Source: Erythroxylum novogranatense (Eukaryota; Streptophyta; Magnoliopsida; Malpighiales; Erythroxylaceae). From it: DNA of 64,000 nucleotides. The position numbers and the translations under genes are program-made. The notes beneath the pieces are model-generated. The model saw only the letters and a program-made list of their open reading frames with translations, searched no databases and had not been told where the DNA came from. Below are positions 31,499 to 44,352 of this stretch, piece after piece (position 1 is the stretch's first letter; every line of letters begins with the position of its first letter). The stretch covers positions 35,729,402 to 35,793,401 of the forward strand of contig CM057230.1 in assembly GCA_029891385.1 (NCBI GenBank), given 5' to 3'.

Positions 31499-32844
31499 AT
31501 GGCCAATTCAAAGGATAGTAAAGGTAGTGACAAGGATGAAAAGAATAGTGAGGCTGATCAACACACATTCTTTACTTTGGAGGCTATGCAACATCAATTC
31601 CAAAAGATTGAGAACATGTTCAGGGATGTCAGTGATAAATTTGATAGACAAGATCAAGTCATTAGGAATTTACAACGAGAGGCTTCATCTAATGGTGCAA
31701 CATGGAGGCAAAATGCTAGGGAGCCAACTCCTGTGCGCTTTGAGTATGAAGATGAATATGATGATGGGGAAGATGAAGAAGATTGGCATAGGGCCAGATT
31801 TGGTGGAAGAGGGGGACGGAATGATAGAGGAAGAGGAAGAGGTTATAGAGGCCGAGACAATGCAAGGGAGAAGACAGGTCGAGCGTGTGGATAGAAATTT
31901 GGGCAAGATCAAGATGAAAATACCATCTTTCCAAGGTAAGAATGATCCGAAGCTTACTTAGAATGGGAAAGAAAGGTGGAGATGATTTTGAATGCCATAA
32001 CTATTCTGAGGAGAAGAAGGTGAAGCTTGCTGCCGTGGAATTTCATGATTATGCACTTATTTGGTGGGATCAACTTGTTTTGAACAAAAGAAGGAATGGA
32101 GAGGATCCTATTGATACTTGGCCTGAAATGAAGAGGGTCATGAAGAAGAGGTTTGTGCCTAGTTACTTCTATAGGAAGCTCCATCAAAGGCTCCAAACCT
32201 TGAGACAAGGCACCAAAAGTGTAGAAGAGTACCATAAGGAGATGGAGATAGCCATGATTAGGGCTAATGTAGAAGAAGAAAGAGAAGCCACCATGGCACG
32301 TTTCTTGGCTGGTTTGAACAAAGACATTGCAAATGTTATTGAATTGCACCATTATGTGGAGTTAGAGGAGATGGTGAATATGGCCATGAAGGTGGAGAGG
32401 CAACTCAAGTACAAAAGCTCCAACAAGGCTTCCTACCCAAGCTCTACTACAAATTGGAACTCAAAATGGTCCAAGAAAAATGAGAAGGACAAAGACAAGC
32501 TAAAGGAAGAGAAGAACAAGGCAGATCCAAAAGGTACTTTTAAAACTCCAAGTTCTTCTATTTCCAATTCTGAAAAGCATAGGACTATTAAATGCTTTAA
32601 ATGTCTTGGTGTTGGTCATATTGCTTCTCAATGCCCAAACAAGAAAACAATATTTGTGAGAGGAGGAGAAGTTGTGTCTGAGGAGGAAGAAGATGATTTG
32701 ACTTCCATGCCTGAGTTGGAAGATTGTTCTGATGTGGAAGTTGAGGATGCACCTAGGGGTGAATTACTTGTTACTAGGCGAGTTTTGAATGCTCAAGTGA
32801 AGGAAGATGGAATTGAGCAAAGGGAAAATATTTTTCATTCCTGA
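31499..32844 (+). pseudogene. gag: Gypsy A' gag
   Basis: ATG 31499 (MANSKDSKGSDKDEK) with the same acidic and RGG-rich N-terminus as A. One base is lost near 31868 (frameshift) and one near 31950. The Gag core is then open from 31942 to 32844, with no stop where A has TGA, through the CCHC knuckle CFKCLGVGHIASQC (about 32594-32635) to the junction with protease (RRVLNAQVKEDGIEQRENIF). It is the best preserved Gag of this family in the window. Confidence 0.9.
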
Positions 32845-33495
32845 TGCCTAGTGAATGAGAAGATTTGTATCCTGATCATTGATGGGGGAAGCTGCACTAA
32901 TGTGGCTAGTACATTGATGGTAGAAAAACTCGGGTTGAAGTGCTTGAAACACCCTAGGCAGATAGACTACAATGGCTGAATGACATGGGGAAATCAAGGT
33001 AAATAAACAAGTCCTCAGTATCTTTCTCCATTGGAAAGTATTCTGATCAAGTACTTTGTGATGTTGTACCTATGCATGCTTATCATTTATTGCTCGGTCG
33101 ACCTTGGCAATATGATAAAAGAGTGTTACATGATGGTTTTAAGAATAGGTATTCATTTACTATGGGAGATCAGAAATTTGTTCTTGCTCCATTGGCACCA
33201 AAAGAGGTATATGAGGACCAAATGCAATTAAAAAGGAGTATGGAGGAATGCAACAAAGACAGGACAAAAACTTCAAGAAAAGCATGACAATACAAAATTG
33301 AGGGAAGGTTGAGAACCTTGCAAAGGGGAGCAGAAATCTAAATCAAAAGAAAAGACAGAAAGTGAGGCCGAGAGTGAGAGAAGAAAAGTGGGGAAAGAGA
33401 CCTCAAAAGAAATTCAATTAAAAGGTCTAAATGAGAGAGAGGGTAGAAAGAAACAAAACTTCTATGCAAAAATGAGAGATGTAAGGGTTGCTTGA
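32845..33495 (+). pseudogene. pol: Gypsy A' protease and linker (broken)
   Basis: The aspartic protease active site IIDGGSCTNVAS is readable at about 32878-32913, followed by TLMVEKLGLKCLKH. Frameshifts follow near 32950 and 33000. The domain end (HLLLGRPWQYDKRVLHDGF, 33080-33140) is in another frame. Further small indels run through the RT linker, including a TGA at 33494. Confidence 0.8.
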
Positions 33496-34439
33496 GTGGA
33501 AAGGAGATGTTTGTTTGTACTTTTGTACAAGCAAGCTTATTTTAATGAATCTGACCTTGACCCTTGTTTGCCTAGTAGTGTTGTTTCTCTTTTGCAGGAG
33601 TATGGAGATGTTTTCCCTGAGGAGTTGCCTAAGGAATTGCCGCCTATTAGAGGAATAGAACATCAGATTGACTTCATGCCTGGGGCGCAGATTCCAAACA
33701 AACCAGCTTATAGGGCTAATCCTGAAGAAACTAAGGAACTCCAAAAGCAAGTGGAAGAATTGCTACAAAAGGGACACATCATGGAGAGTCTTAGTCCTTG
33801 TGCCGTGCCAGTGATGTTGGTTCCAAAGAAGGATGGGAGTTGGCGCATGTGTGTGGATTGCAGAGCTGTTGACAAGATAACGGTAAAGTATCGCCATCCT
33901 ATACCTAGATTGGATGATATGATTGATGAATTGCATGGTGCATGTGTGTTTACCAAAATTGATCTTATGAGTGGTTACCATCAGATTAGAATGAAAATTG
34001 GTGATGAATGGAAACGCTTTTAAAACAAAACATGGTTTATATGAGTGGCTTGTGATGCCTTTTGGCTTAACTAATGCTCCTAGTACATTTATGCGTTTGA
34101 TGAATCATGTTTTGAGGTCATTTATTGGTAAGTTTGTTGTGGTATATTTTGATGACATATTGATCTATAGCAAAAGCATTAATGAGCATATTGAGCATGT
34201 TAGGCTTGTGTTAGATGCATTTAGGGCAGAAAAGTTGTATGCTAAGTTAAAGAAGTGTACATTTTGCATGGATCGTGTCATATTTCTTGGTTATGTTGTT
34301 TCTTCTAATGGAATTGAGGTGGACCAAGAAAAGGTCAAGGCAATTAGGGAGTGGCCGAGACCTACAAGTGTTACTCAGGTGAGATCTTTTCATGGACTTG
34401 CTAGTTTCTATAGGAGGTTTGTGAAAGATTTTAGTTCCT
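33496..34439 (+). pseudogene. pol: Gypsy A' RT, truncated
   Basis: RT fingers and palm with [31 protein letters not shown], a one-base loss near 34015, then [21 protein letters not shown] and [12 protein letters not shown]. It ends at [17 protein letters not shown], where GTTCC joins TAAAAGATGCC of element H. RNase H and integrase are absent. Confidence 0.9.
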
Positions 34440-34456
34440 AAAAGATGCCAAACCAT

Positions 34457-34468
34457 GCTCTGATACCA
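34457..34468 (-). promoter_or_regulatory. Extra primer binding site outside the 3' LTR of H
   Basis: The minus strand reads TGGTATCAGAGC just after the LTR end, with the same flanking sequence (to 34440) as the true PBS at 41638-41649. A PBS beyond a 3' LTR implies a former tandem arrangement (LTR-internal-LTR-internal). Confidence 0.85.
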
Positions 34469-34473
34469 CCTAA

Positions 34474-37107
34474 TGTAGTGCCCCCTCACCGTAGAGTATA
34501 CACCGGGTCGCCCCTAGGTCGTACCGATGTATAACCTACGACGAGGGTGCACTACCGAGCTATCATTTCTATAAACCTCATGGCATCAATATAATAAAAC
34601 AATAATATCGAATCACTAAATTTTAAAAACCAAATCGTACTTTTCATTTCAATACTCAAACCGTAATTACATCATCAGTCATATATATACAACCGTACAA
34701 GTCCAAAAGAACTAATACAACTCATAGCTAAGTCATCCACAAAATATCCAAAAGATCCCCAGCTGACAGACCTGTGGGCCATGCTCCTCTTGCCGGCACA
34801 CACAGCAGGAAAAGTCTCACTGATCGGAGCTAGAAGTCAACCTAACACTGTCCTGAAAAATATAGTCGCAATCGGGGTGAGTTTGCGAAACTCAATGAGT
34901 AACCATCATCGATGGTTCACTCAACTCATGCATATCCAAACAATCACATAATATCGTATACTATCACATTCAAGAAATCACATGCAATCAATTTCACATT
35001 TATAAGGCGATTTTCCTTTCACACAATTCACAGACAATCATTCATATATGCAATGTACATGTGACTCTTTCATTTTCTTTCGTTGTTGTGACCGTGCGCC
35101 TGAGCTCATATACGTTGAGCCATAGGCTCTGTAAACATTGGGCTCAAAAGCCCTAATACGCTGAGCATAAAGCTCGCAAATCGTTGGGCACGAAGCCTCG
35201 TGACATTGAGCATAAAGCTCGATTTCAGCATACACCGGTCACAACCGCCTTTATCTCGATCATACTATTTTCATGTATGCACATGATCAATTTTCAATAC
35301 ATGCATCACTATAGAACTTCCTATGTCCAATTTTACCATTGAGACCAATTATAACACCACACATAATTCACACTTCTATATCCAATCCAAATATTTCAAC
35401 ACCGTGGTCCAAAATCAATCAAAGACAAACACATAAAATCCATCCATAAATCCTCATGGCATATGTACTGAAAATTAAACACATAAAGGTTGAGAAACCA
35501 ACTAGGTTACTCACCTCTGAACTTCCAAGCTACTGCCAGGAAATCTCGCCTACGTCTGATGATCGGCGATCCACGTGAGCCGCTATAACAATCAAAATAT
35601 ATGTAACATTATTACTGGTACCAATTCCGATGCTTAATTATGCATATGAATCAAATCAAGTACATACTATGCAAATTATGACATTTCGACCTAATTCAAT
35701 TTCCGATCTCAAATTCTAATTCCCAATTTCGTAATTCCAAATTGAACATAATCTATAGCTAATTGAATCATCAATTGCCTAATCCCAAATGTTTAAAACC
35801 TCAATTCCATTTTCGAAAAATCGATGTCATGCTTAACCGCATCCTCGTCATGACGATGCACGCTGTTCGTCGCGATGTATGCTTGACCTCCTCCTTGGCG
35901 CGCCCGCTTCGCACACGTCGTCGCGAAGTTATTTCGCTCGTCATGGCGTGTTCTTCAGACGTCATGGTAGTAATTGCGATATGCCCGAAAACCCATAAAT
36001 TTCAGATTTTCGACGATTTCAGCCCAAATCCAGATTTTCTTCTCACCAATCACTCCTAAATAATTCTATACACATCATATAACAACTCTTTAGCTTTTAT
36101 TTCATCAAACAATTAATATCCCTAGAATTCCAACCCTAAATCACCGAAACCATTTTCGAAACCCTAATCCATAAATCCTCAAATAAACACATTAAATCAT
36201 CAATCCAACTTTATAAATCAACAGATCAAACTATATAAGGCAAGGTAGAAGTAACTTACTTGATTTATAATCTCAAATCTTCAAGAATCAACAATCTCTC
36301 CTCTCCCTCTCACGACAACATCCATTTCCAACCCATTATCATCTTCTTCTTACACCAATCTTAAGGAAATGATCAAGGATGGAGGAAGGAACAGTTTCAT
36401 GGAAGGAAATCAAGCCAACTTTCAAGGAGAAATCAAAGGAAGAATTCACGAAGAAGGAGAAGAAGGAAGCTTCGTGGAGGAGAAGATTCAAAGGTTAGGA
36501 TATTTATACCCAAGGTTCTAAGGGCTTGTTTGGCTAAATTTTAATATCACCATCCAAATCCAACAACCTCAAACCAATTTCAAATTCTAATTTCTTCCAA
36601 TTCCAATGGCTAAACCCTAATTCCTCAATTCAAATTTCTAACCTGTCCGTGTCATTGGATAATCAATTTCGAACCGGATATTCAATAACAAATATTTATC
36701 AAATTTTCCGGTCCCGCCTATTGCTCAAAATTCTAGAAAAATTCTATAAATCCATAAAATATAAAACTCATTATCATATACTCCAATTTCACAATTCCAC
36801 TCTCTAACTTTCATTTCTCATTCAAATTCAATTTTCGAGCCTATATAACCTAATTATCACACATACCTAATCATCTCCAAATTCCATTTTACAATCTCCA
36901 ATTTCTCATCTCTAATACCAATTAAATTTCTCACAACCCACTTAACCCAAATCAATTTCCAAATTCAAATTATCCAAATCTAGTCGGAAACATGTCATAT
37001 ATGCATGTACGTACAAATGCCAATTATACAGTATGCTATAATGCATGCACATGAACAAATACGAATGCAATAAACTGTACACATCCCATCGGTAACGGGA
37101 TGTTACA
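34474..37107 (-). repeat. 3' LTR of chromovirus H
   Basis: 2,634 bp from TGTAGTGCCCCCTCACC to ...GGGATGTTACA on plus. The polypurine tract AGGAGGGGAGAAT (minus, 37120-37108) adjoins it. A minus-strand TATAAATA lies at 36508-36501. A CpG-rich block lies at 35815-35960. Open frames here (for example 35763-36059) are not supported as genes. Confidence 0.9.
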
Positions 37108-37118
37108 ATTCTCCCCTC

Positions 37119-38086
37119 CTAATAAAAATTTCGTCCCGAAATTTTCTTACCTGACTGATCAAACAGATGAGGGTACCGCCTCCTCATGTGCTCCTCAGTC
37201 TCCCAAGTCGCCTCCTCGGATGAATGGTTCTTCCAACGGACTTTCACCAATGGAATAACCCGGGACCTCAACTGCTTGACCCGCGATCCAATAATCCAAA
37301 CCGGCTCCTCAATATAACTCAAGTCACTGGCAATCTCTATCTCCTGAGCCGGAATCACATGAGTCGGGTTAGAACGATATCTCCGAAGCATGTTCACATG
37401 AAAGACGTCATGAACTGAGACATCTCTCTCGGCAAGGCCAACCTATAGGCCAACGGTCCAATCCTCTCGGTAATCTCATACGGACCGATATACCGAGGAC
37501 TCAACTTGCCCTTATGGCCAAATCTGAGAACTCCTCTCCATGGAGACACTCTGAGGAACACCCTATCTCCTACAACATACTCCATCTCTCTCCGATGCTG
37601 ATTCACATAACTCTTCTACCTGTCCTGAGCCGCCTTGATGCGACTCCGAATCAACTGTACCTTATCAACTGTGTCCTGGATCAGCTCGGGACCATCTATC
37701 ATCCTCATACCCTCTTCATCCCAGTAAAGAGGGGATCTACATGGTCGTCCATAAAGCGCCTCATAAGGTGCCATCCCAATACTGCTCTGGTACTGATTAT
37801 TATAAGCAAACTCTACCAGAGGCAAATACTGATCCCATGCACCTCTAACTCCAACACATAGGCTCTCAACATATCCTCAATCGTCGAATAGTCCTCTCAC
37901 TCGCCCATCTGTTCGAGGATGAAACGTCAGGTCAAGTTCAACTGTACCCATAGTCGATCGCAGCTCCTCCGTAATCTCAAATGAATCTGGGATCCCTATC
38001 GACACTATCGAAATCGGGACTCCATGCAATCGAACTATCTCGCTACATACTTCTAGCCAACCGATCGAGGGTATGGTTCTCCTCAC
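37119..38086 (-). pseudogene. pol: H integrase C-terminal half with chromodomain
   Basis: Minus-strand pieces in several frames: an integrase core remnant (REIVRLHGVPISIVS, HPRTDGR for the usual HPQTDGQ), [15 protein letters not shown] with YEALYGRPCRSPLYW, the DRVFLRVSPWRG and GKLSPRYIGPYEI region, and a chromodomain-like end (EEPVWI, VIPLVKVRWKNHSSEEATWE, YPHLF). The chromodomain would bind heterochromatin marks and guide insertion. Frameshifts occur near 37400, 37610 and 37850. Confidence 0.85.
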
Positions 38087-38798
38087 GGCAAAAATGAGCC
38101 GATTTGGTCAATCGTCCACTATGACCAGATAGCATCACTCGCCTCAAGGCCCCGGGCAACCCCATAATAAAGTCCATCGTGATGCGCCCCATTTCCACTC
38201 CGAATGGGCAACGAAAGTGCAGATCTCCCAATGGGGCCCGTGCTCGCCTTAACTCGCCGCACGCCAAACACCGAGAAACAAACTCCGCTACATGCCTCTT
38301 CATACCGCCACCGAAATGTAACTTAAGAGTGCGATACATCTTGGTGACACCAGGATGCATGGCATAAGCAGTCAAATGAGCCTCCTCCAAAATCTCACGC
38401 CTCAGATCATCTACATCTGGCACACACAATCTCTGACACATCCACAAAGTATCATCTCTAAGCTCAAACTCTGACTGCCATCCTGATCTGACTCTATCCA
38501 TTAGTCTCACTAATGCTGGATCCCGATCCTGAACTCTCCTAATCCGATCGTGCAATACAGGCCTCAACCTCAAAGTCGCAATCAAAGCTCCCTCCTGACT
38601 CAAATCCATCTGCACATTAAGTGCTCTCAACTGAACTAAGCACGGCAACCTCGACACCTGAATCTGAGTTGCACTACCATGCGATCTCCTACTCAATGCA
38701 TCAGCCACCACATTGGCCTTCCCTGGGTGGTACTCGATAGTGCAGTCGTAATCCTTAAGCAGCTCTAACCATCTCCTTCGCTTCGATTCAGCTCCCAC
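38043..38798 (-). pseudogene. pol: H RNase H end and integrase zinc finger
   Basis: Starts in the RNase H end (RRRWLELLKDYDCTIEYHPG, ADALSRR). It continues through the linker to the integrase H2C2 zinc finger (the His in EEAHLTAYAMHPGVTKMYR and CLACGELR) and the first catalytic Asp region (RITMDFIMGLPGALR). It is the longest open stretch of H pol. Just before it the frame is lost. Confidence 0.88.
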
Positions 38799-40327
38799 GA
38801 CTCAACAAATACCTCAGCTCTTATGATCCGTGAAGATCCGGAAAGTCTCCCATACGATAATGTCTCCAGATCTTGAGCAAATACAAGCCGCCAACCCAAG
38901 TCATGCAGGATAATTACCCTCACGGGCTCTCAACTGCCTCGATGCATAGGCAATGACTCTCCCATGCCGCATCAAGACACAACCTAAACTCTGCTGCAAG
39001 CATCACTAAATACCTCAAATCCTCCCGATCCAGATGGCAAGGCTAACATCGCGCTGCTGCCAACCGATGTATCAACTCATCAAAACTCCTCCGCACTCAT
39101 CTCGTCCAACTCAAAACTACACCTTCCTCGAAGTCTTGTCAAGGGGCGGAGATCACCGAGAAACCTCGACAAACCTCCGTAATATCCTCGCCAATCCGAG
39201 GAAACTCCTCAACTCGACATCGCCTCTAATCTCCCAACTCCTCATCGCCTCAATCTTGTGAGGATCCACCCAATACCCTCACCAGACACTATATGGCCTA
39301 GGAACACCACTCATCGAGCCAAAATTCACACTTAGTGAATTTGGCATATAGTCGTCCGTCCTCATGATCCGCAGATTATCCTCGATGCTCCGCATGCCCT
39401 GTCTAGACCTCGAATATACCAAGATATCATCAATGAATACGATCACAAACCGATCCTGTATGGTGAAAGACCATATTCATCAAGGCCATGAAGGCTGCGG
39501 GGCATTAGTCAACCCGAACGCATCACTAAGAACTCGTAATATCCATACCGCTCGAAAGCACTCTTAGGCACATCGGCCTCGCGATCCTCAATCGATAGTA
39601 ACCGGATCTCAAATCCAACTTGGTAAACACTGTGCTCCTCGTGAATCGATCAAATAAGTCATTGATCCTAGGCAAGGTACTTATTCTTGACAAGAACTTC
39701 GATTAAGTCGCCTATAATCGATGCAAAGCCTCATAGTCCCGTCCTTCTTCTTCATAAACAACACCGGGCTCCCACGGTGAAACACTCGCCCGATGAACCC
39801 TTATCCAATAACTCCTGAAGTCGGGCCTTAAGCTCCCTCAATTCCACCGTGCCATCCTATATGGAGGTATCGATATAGAGCTGTACTGAATGAGGTCTAT
39901 CTCGAACTCGTCTCTCGATTCGGCGGCAAACCCAGAATTCCTGAAACGATCTAGAACTCCCCGATCACAGGACATCCCAGAACCTCTCGCGCACTCTAGA
40001 GTCTACCACATGCGCCAAATAAGCCTCACAGCCACCTCGCATCAATCTCAAAGCACTCACAAATGAAATCATCCTGGCTGGCATCGCTGACTAACACTAA
40101 ATCTGACCCTCGGTGACCAGAGACTCCAATACTACCTCCTTGGTATAACAATCCAAAATGGCCCTATGGGCAGTGAGCCAGCCCATCCCCAAAATCAAAT
40201 CAATCTCTGAAGGGGTAACACAATCAAATCTGCACTCAACACCGCCTGAATCTACTCAATCGGGCATCCTCGCAGATTCGCCAAAGCAAAGTGGTACTAC
40301 CCAAAGGTGTACTCACCGCAACCCGCA
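38799..40327 (-). pseudogene. pol: H RT and RNase H, heavily decayed
   Basis: No long frame, but minus-strand motifs can be read piecewise. The catalytic FIDDILVYS is at about 39447-39415, an RT start with PIPRIDDL-like remains is near 39700, and RNase H words are near 38830-39000. Single-base losses occur every 30-100 bases, often at CG or GC steps. Confidence 0.7.
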
Positions 40328-40798
40328 TCAGAACATCTCCCTATCCACATGCAATCTACATGCCACATGCGGTGCAATAAATGAATGCGTGGACCCTGGA
40401 TCTATCAATGCATACACCTCTATATCTCGAGTAGAAGCAAACTCGCAACCACCTCGGAGAGTCACGGCCTCCCGCCTAGTCATGGCGTAGACCTCGCCAC
40501 GGGGCTGCGGCTCATCGCCTCGTCCCTCGGTCCCCATAAAGGAATCTCCACCGCTACGGCTCTGCTGCACCGTCGAGCTACTACCAGCTCTCCCACTAGC
40601 AGCTGACTGGGCTCCCAAAGTCAGAGGACAACTCCTAATCATATGATCCATAGATCCACAGGCTAAACACGCTCCTGTCACTCTCCAGCACTCTCCGCTG
40701 TGCCTCTTATCACAAAGGCACATAAACCAATATAGCTCGACTCGCCCTCCGCCACTACCATCGCCGCCACTACCCATACGCCCAAATCTCCCTCTCAA
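40328..40798 (-). pseudogene. gag-pol: H zinc knuckle and protease
   Basis: Minus-strand frame with the CCHC knuckle CLACGSMDHMIRSCP. A low-complexity linker follows, then the aspartic protease start (VYALIDPGSTHSFI, with P in place of the usual S or T in the D-S/T-G triad) and HVACRLHVDREMF. The arrangement gag-knuckle-protease in one frame fits chromoviruses. Confidence 0.82.
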
Positions 40799-41442
40799 CC
40801 GAACCCGATCGTCTAAATCTCCCGGTGATCTAAATCGCTCGACGCCGCTCGTGCTCCTACCGAGCTACCGACTATCATCGACCTCTTACCTCCGCACTCG
40901 ACCGGTCTCGGCTCGGCTCGCTTCAACAATCGCTTCAACTCGACAAAGCGGTGATCTCATCTCCACAAAAGTACTCATATCTCGATCGGGCTAACTCGGT
41001 ATGGATATCCAGATTCAGCCCTCCTCAAATCTCCCAAGACCTATCCGTCTCTTGAGGAAATCGTAACAGACGACACGACGACGGCTCATTTAATCTGACC
41101 TCATAATCTGCCACTGTCATCGATCCCTGACTCAACTCTAAGAAATCCTACATCTTCATATCCAAATACTCCTTGGGCATGAAATTATCTCGGAAAGCCC
41201 TCAGAAAATCAGCCCAAGTCAATACACACTGCCTGGTGGAACTACCCGGGACAGTCTTCCACCACTGATAAGCCGGACCCTGAAGCAAAGAAACAGCATA
41301 ATCGAAGCGCTCCTCCGGGTCGCATGATCCATCCGTCCAGACCCGCCGGTCCTTCCAACCAACCCTCTCGCTCAAATAGGGTGATGCTCGCCAGAATCGA
41401 CAGCCTCGCCACGCAGCGATCATACCTCCGCTCCCGCCTCAT
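40799..41442 (-). pseudogene. gag: H gag, broken
   Basis: Minus-strand pieces with the Gag core (PEERFDYAVSLLQGPAYQWW, CVLTWADFLRAFRDNFMPKE) at 41148-41423. The rest (40799-41147) is shifted repeatedly. The leader to 41637 has no coding sequence. Confidence 0.75.
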
Positions 41443-41637
41443 GGGAACTACCGGAGCTGCTCCTCAAACATAGGCACGTAAGACTCTCTACTCGCCCGAC
41501 CGATCTTGGTCACCGGTTGATCAACTTGATCACCAAAGATGGATGACCTACAATAAAATCACATTTTCGATCAATTTCTTGCTTTGCTTACAAAATTCAA
41601 GCCTAAAATATACTATGCCTAAAAGATGCCAAACCAT

Positions 41638-41649
41638 GCTCTGATACCA
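41638..41649 (-). promoter_or_regulatory. Primer binding site of H (tRNA-iMet)
   Basis: The minus strand reads TGGTATCAGAGC five bases inside the 5' LTR end. Confidence 0.92.
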
Positions 41650-41654
41650 CCTAA

Positions 41655-44352
41655 TGTAGTGCCCCCTCACCGTAGAGTATACACCGGGTCGCCCCTAGGT
41701 CGTACCGATGTATAACCTACGACGAAGGTGCACTACCGAGCTATCATTTCTATAAACCTCATGGCATCAATATAATAAAACAATAATATCGAATCACTAA
41801 ATTTTAAAACCAAATCGCATTTCTCATTTCAATACTCAAACCGTAATTACATCATCACCATATATATACAACCGCACAAGTCCAAAAGAACTAATACAAC
41901 TCATAGCTAAGTCATCCACAAAATATCCAAAAGATCCCCAGCTGACAGACCTCTGGGCCATGCTCCTCTTGCGCACACACACAGAGCAGAAAAGTCTCAC
42001 TGATCGGAGCTAGAAGTCAACCTAACACTGTCCTGAAAAATATAGTCGCAATCGGGGTGAGTTTGCGAAACTCAATGAGTAACCATCATCGATGGTTCAC
42101 TCAACTCATGCATATCCAAACAATCACATAATATCGTATACTATCACATTCAAGAAATCACATGCAATCAATTTCACATTTATAAGGCGATTTTCCTTTC
42201 ACACAATTCACAGACAATCATTCATATATGCAGTGTACATGTGACTCTTTCATTTTCTTTCGTTGTTGTGACCGTGCGCCTGAGCTCATATACGTTGAGC
42301 CATAGGCTCTGTAAACATTGGGCTCAAAAGCCCTAATACGTTGAGCATAAAGCTCGCAAATCGTTGGGCACGAAGCCACGTACATTGAGCATAAAGCTCG
42401 ATTTGGTGGCTACACCGTCACAACCGCTTTTATCTCGATCATACTATTTTGCGTGTATGCACATGATCAATTTTCAATACATGCATCACTATAGAACTTC
42501 CTATGTCCAATTTTACCATTGAGACCAATTATAACGATCTACACATAATTCACACTTCTATATCCAATCCAAATATTTCAACACCGTGGTCCAAAATCAA
42601 TCAAAGACAAACACATAAAATCCATCCATAAATCCTCATGGCATATGTACTGAAAATTAAACACATAAAGGTTGAGAAACCAACTAGGTTACTCACCTCT
42701 GAACTTCCGAAGCTCATCGCGGAAGTCTCGCCACGTCGATGATCGACGATCCACGTGAGCCGCTATAACAATCAAAATATATGTAACATTATTACTGGTA
42801 CCAATTCCGATGCTTAATTATGCATATGAATCAAATCAAGTACATACTATGCAAATTATGACATTTCTGACCTAATTCTGAATTTCCCGATCTCAAATTC
42901 TAATTCCCAATTTCGTAATCTCCAAATTGAACATAATCTATAGCTAATTGAATCATCAATTGCCTAATCCCAAATGTTTAAAACCTCAATTTCATTTTCG
43001 GAAAAATCGATGCCGCGGCGAACCGGGCATCCTCGTCGCGACGTACGCACGCGTTCGTCGCGACGTATGCCTTGACCTCCTCGCCGCGGCGTCGCCTCGG
43101 CACACGTCGTGGCGTACGAAGCAATTCTGCTCGTCGCGGCGTGTTCTTCGCAGATTTTCGACAGATTTCAGTTCCAAATCCAGATTTTCCAGATTTTACG
43201 CTTCGTGGCGTAATTGCGAACACGCCCGTAAAACCGAAATTTCAGATTTTCGACGATTTCGGCCCAAATCCAGATTTTCTTCTCACCAATCACTCCTAAA
43301 TAATTCTATACACATCATATAACAACTCTTTAGCTTCTATTTCATCAAACAATTAATATCCCTAGAATTCCAACCCTAAATCACCGAAAACCATTTTCAC
43401 CCTAATCCATAAATCCTCAAATAAACACATTAAATCATCAATCCAACTTTATAAATCAACAGATCAAACTATATAAGGCAAGGTAGAAGTAACTTACTTG
43501 ATTTATAATCTCAAATCTTCAAGAATCAACAATCTCTCCTCTCTTCCCCTCTCACGGCAACATCCATTTCCAACCCATTATCATCTTCTTCTTACACCAA
43601 TCTTAAGGAAATGATCAAGGATGGAGGAAGGAACAGTTTCATGGAAGGAAATCAAGCCAACTTTCAAGGAGAAATCAAAGGAAGAATTCACGAAGAAGGA
43701 GAAGAAGGAAGCTTCGTGGAGGAGAAGATTCAAAGGTTAGGATATTTATACCCAAGGTTCTAAGGGCTTGTTTGGCTAAATTTTAATATCACCATCCAAA
43801 CCGAACAACCTCAAACCAATTTCAAATTCTAATTTCTTCCGAATTCCAATGGCTAAACCCTAATTCCTCAATTCAAATTTCTAACCTGTCCGTGTCATTG
43901 GATAATCAATTTCGGAACCGGATATTCAATTAACCAGTCATTTATCAAATTTTCCGGTCCTCGCCTATTGCTCTGAAAATTCTAGAAAAATTCCTATAAA
44001 TCCATAAAATATAAAACTCATTATCATATACTCAATTTCACAATTCCACTCTCTAACTTTCATTTCTCATTCAAATTCAATTTTCGAGCCTATATAACCT
44101 AATTATCACACATACCTAATCATCTCCAAATTCTATTTTACAATCTCCAATTCTCATCTCTAATACCAATTAAATTTCTCACCCACTTAACCCAAATCAA
44201 TTTCCAAATTCAAATTATCCAAATCTAGTCGGAAACATGTCATATATGCATGTACGTACAAATGCCAATTATACAGTATGCCATAATGCATGCACATGAA
44301 CAAATACGAATGCAATAAACTGTACACATCCCATCGGTAACGGGAGATTACA
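41655..44352 (-). repeat. 5' LTR of chromovirus H
   Basis: 2,698 bp, highly similar to the 3' LTR; most differences are short indels, many at CG-containing sites. The minus-strand TATA box TATAAATA is at 43750-43743. The CpG-rich block at 43005-43145 is much richer in CG than its partner at 35815. The outer edge ...GGGAGATTACA abuts background tract II. Confidence 0.9.

Larger units (their letters stand above)
29643..34439 (+). mobile_element. Gypsy family A' element, 3' part lost
   Basis: Second family A element: 5' LTR, PBS, leader, gag, protease and RT, ending at 34439 in the RT (FVKDFSS), where it is fused to chromovirus H. It was inserted into LTR B. Because its 3' LTR is lost, no TSD can be shown. 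It is nearly identical to A over long stretches, with independent small indels. Confidence 0.88.
34440..44352 (-). mobile_element. Chromovirus-type gypsy H (Del/Tekay-like), minus strand
   Basis: On the minus strand: 5' LTR (44352-41655), PBS, gag with zinc knuckle and protease, RT, RNase H, integrase with a chromodomain-like C-terminus, PPT and 3' LTR (37107-34474). LTR ends are TGTAAC...CTACA. Beyond the 3' LTR lies another copy of the PBS region (34440-34473), identical to 41621-41654, so a second unit once followed. Many one- to few-base losses break all frames. The chromodomain and the 2.6 kb LTRs suggest the Del/Tekay clade. Confidence 0.85.

Noticed and set aside
35763..36059. Open frames in the H LTRs (also 42948-43322 and antisense)
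   Set aside because: They lie in LTR DNA, differ between the two LTR copies by frameshifts and have no family resemblance.
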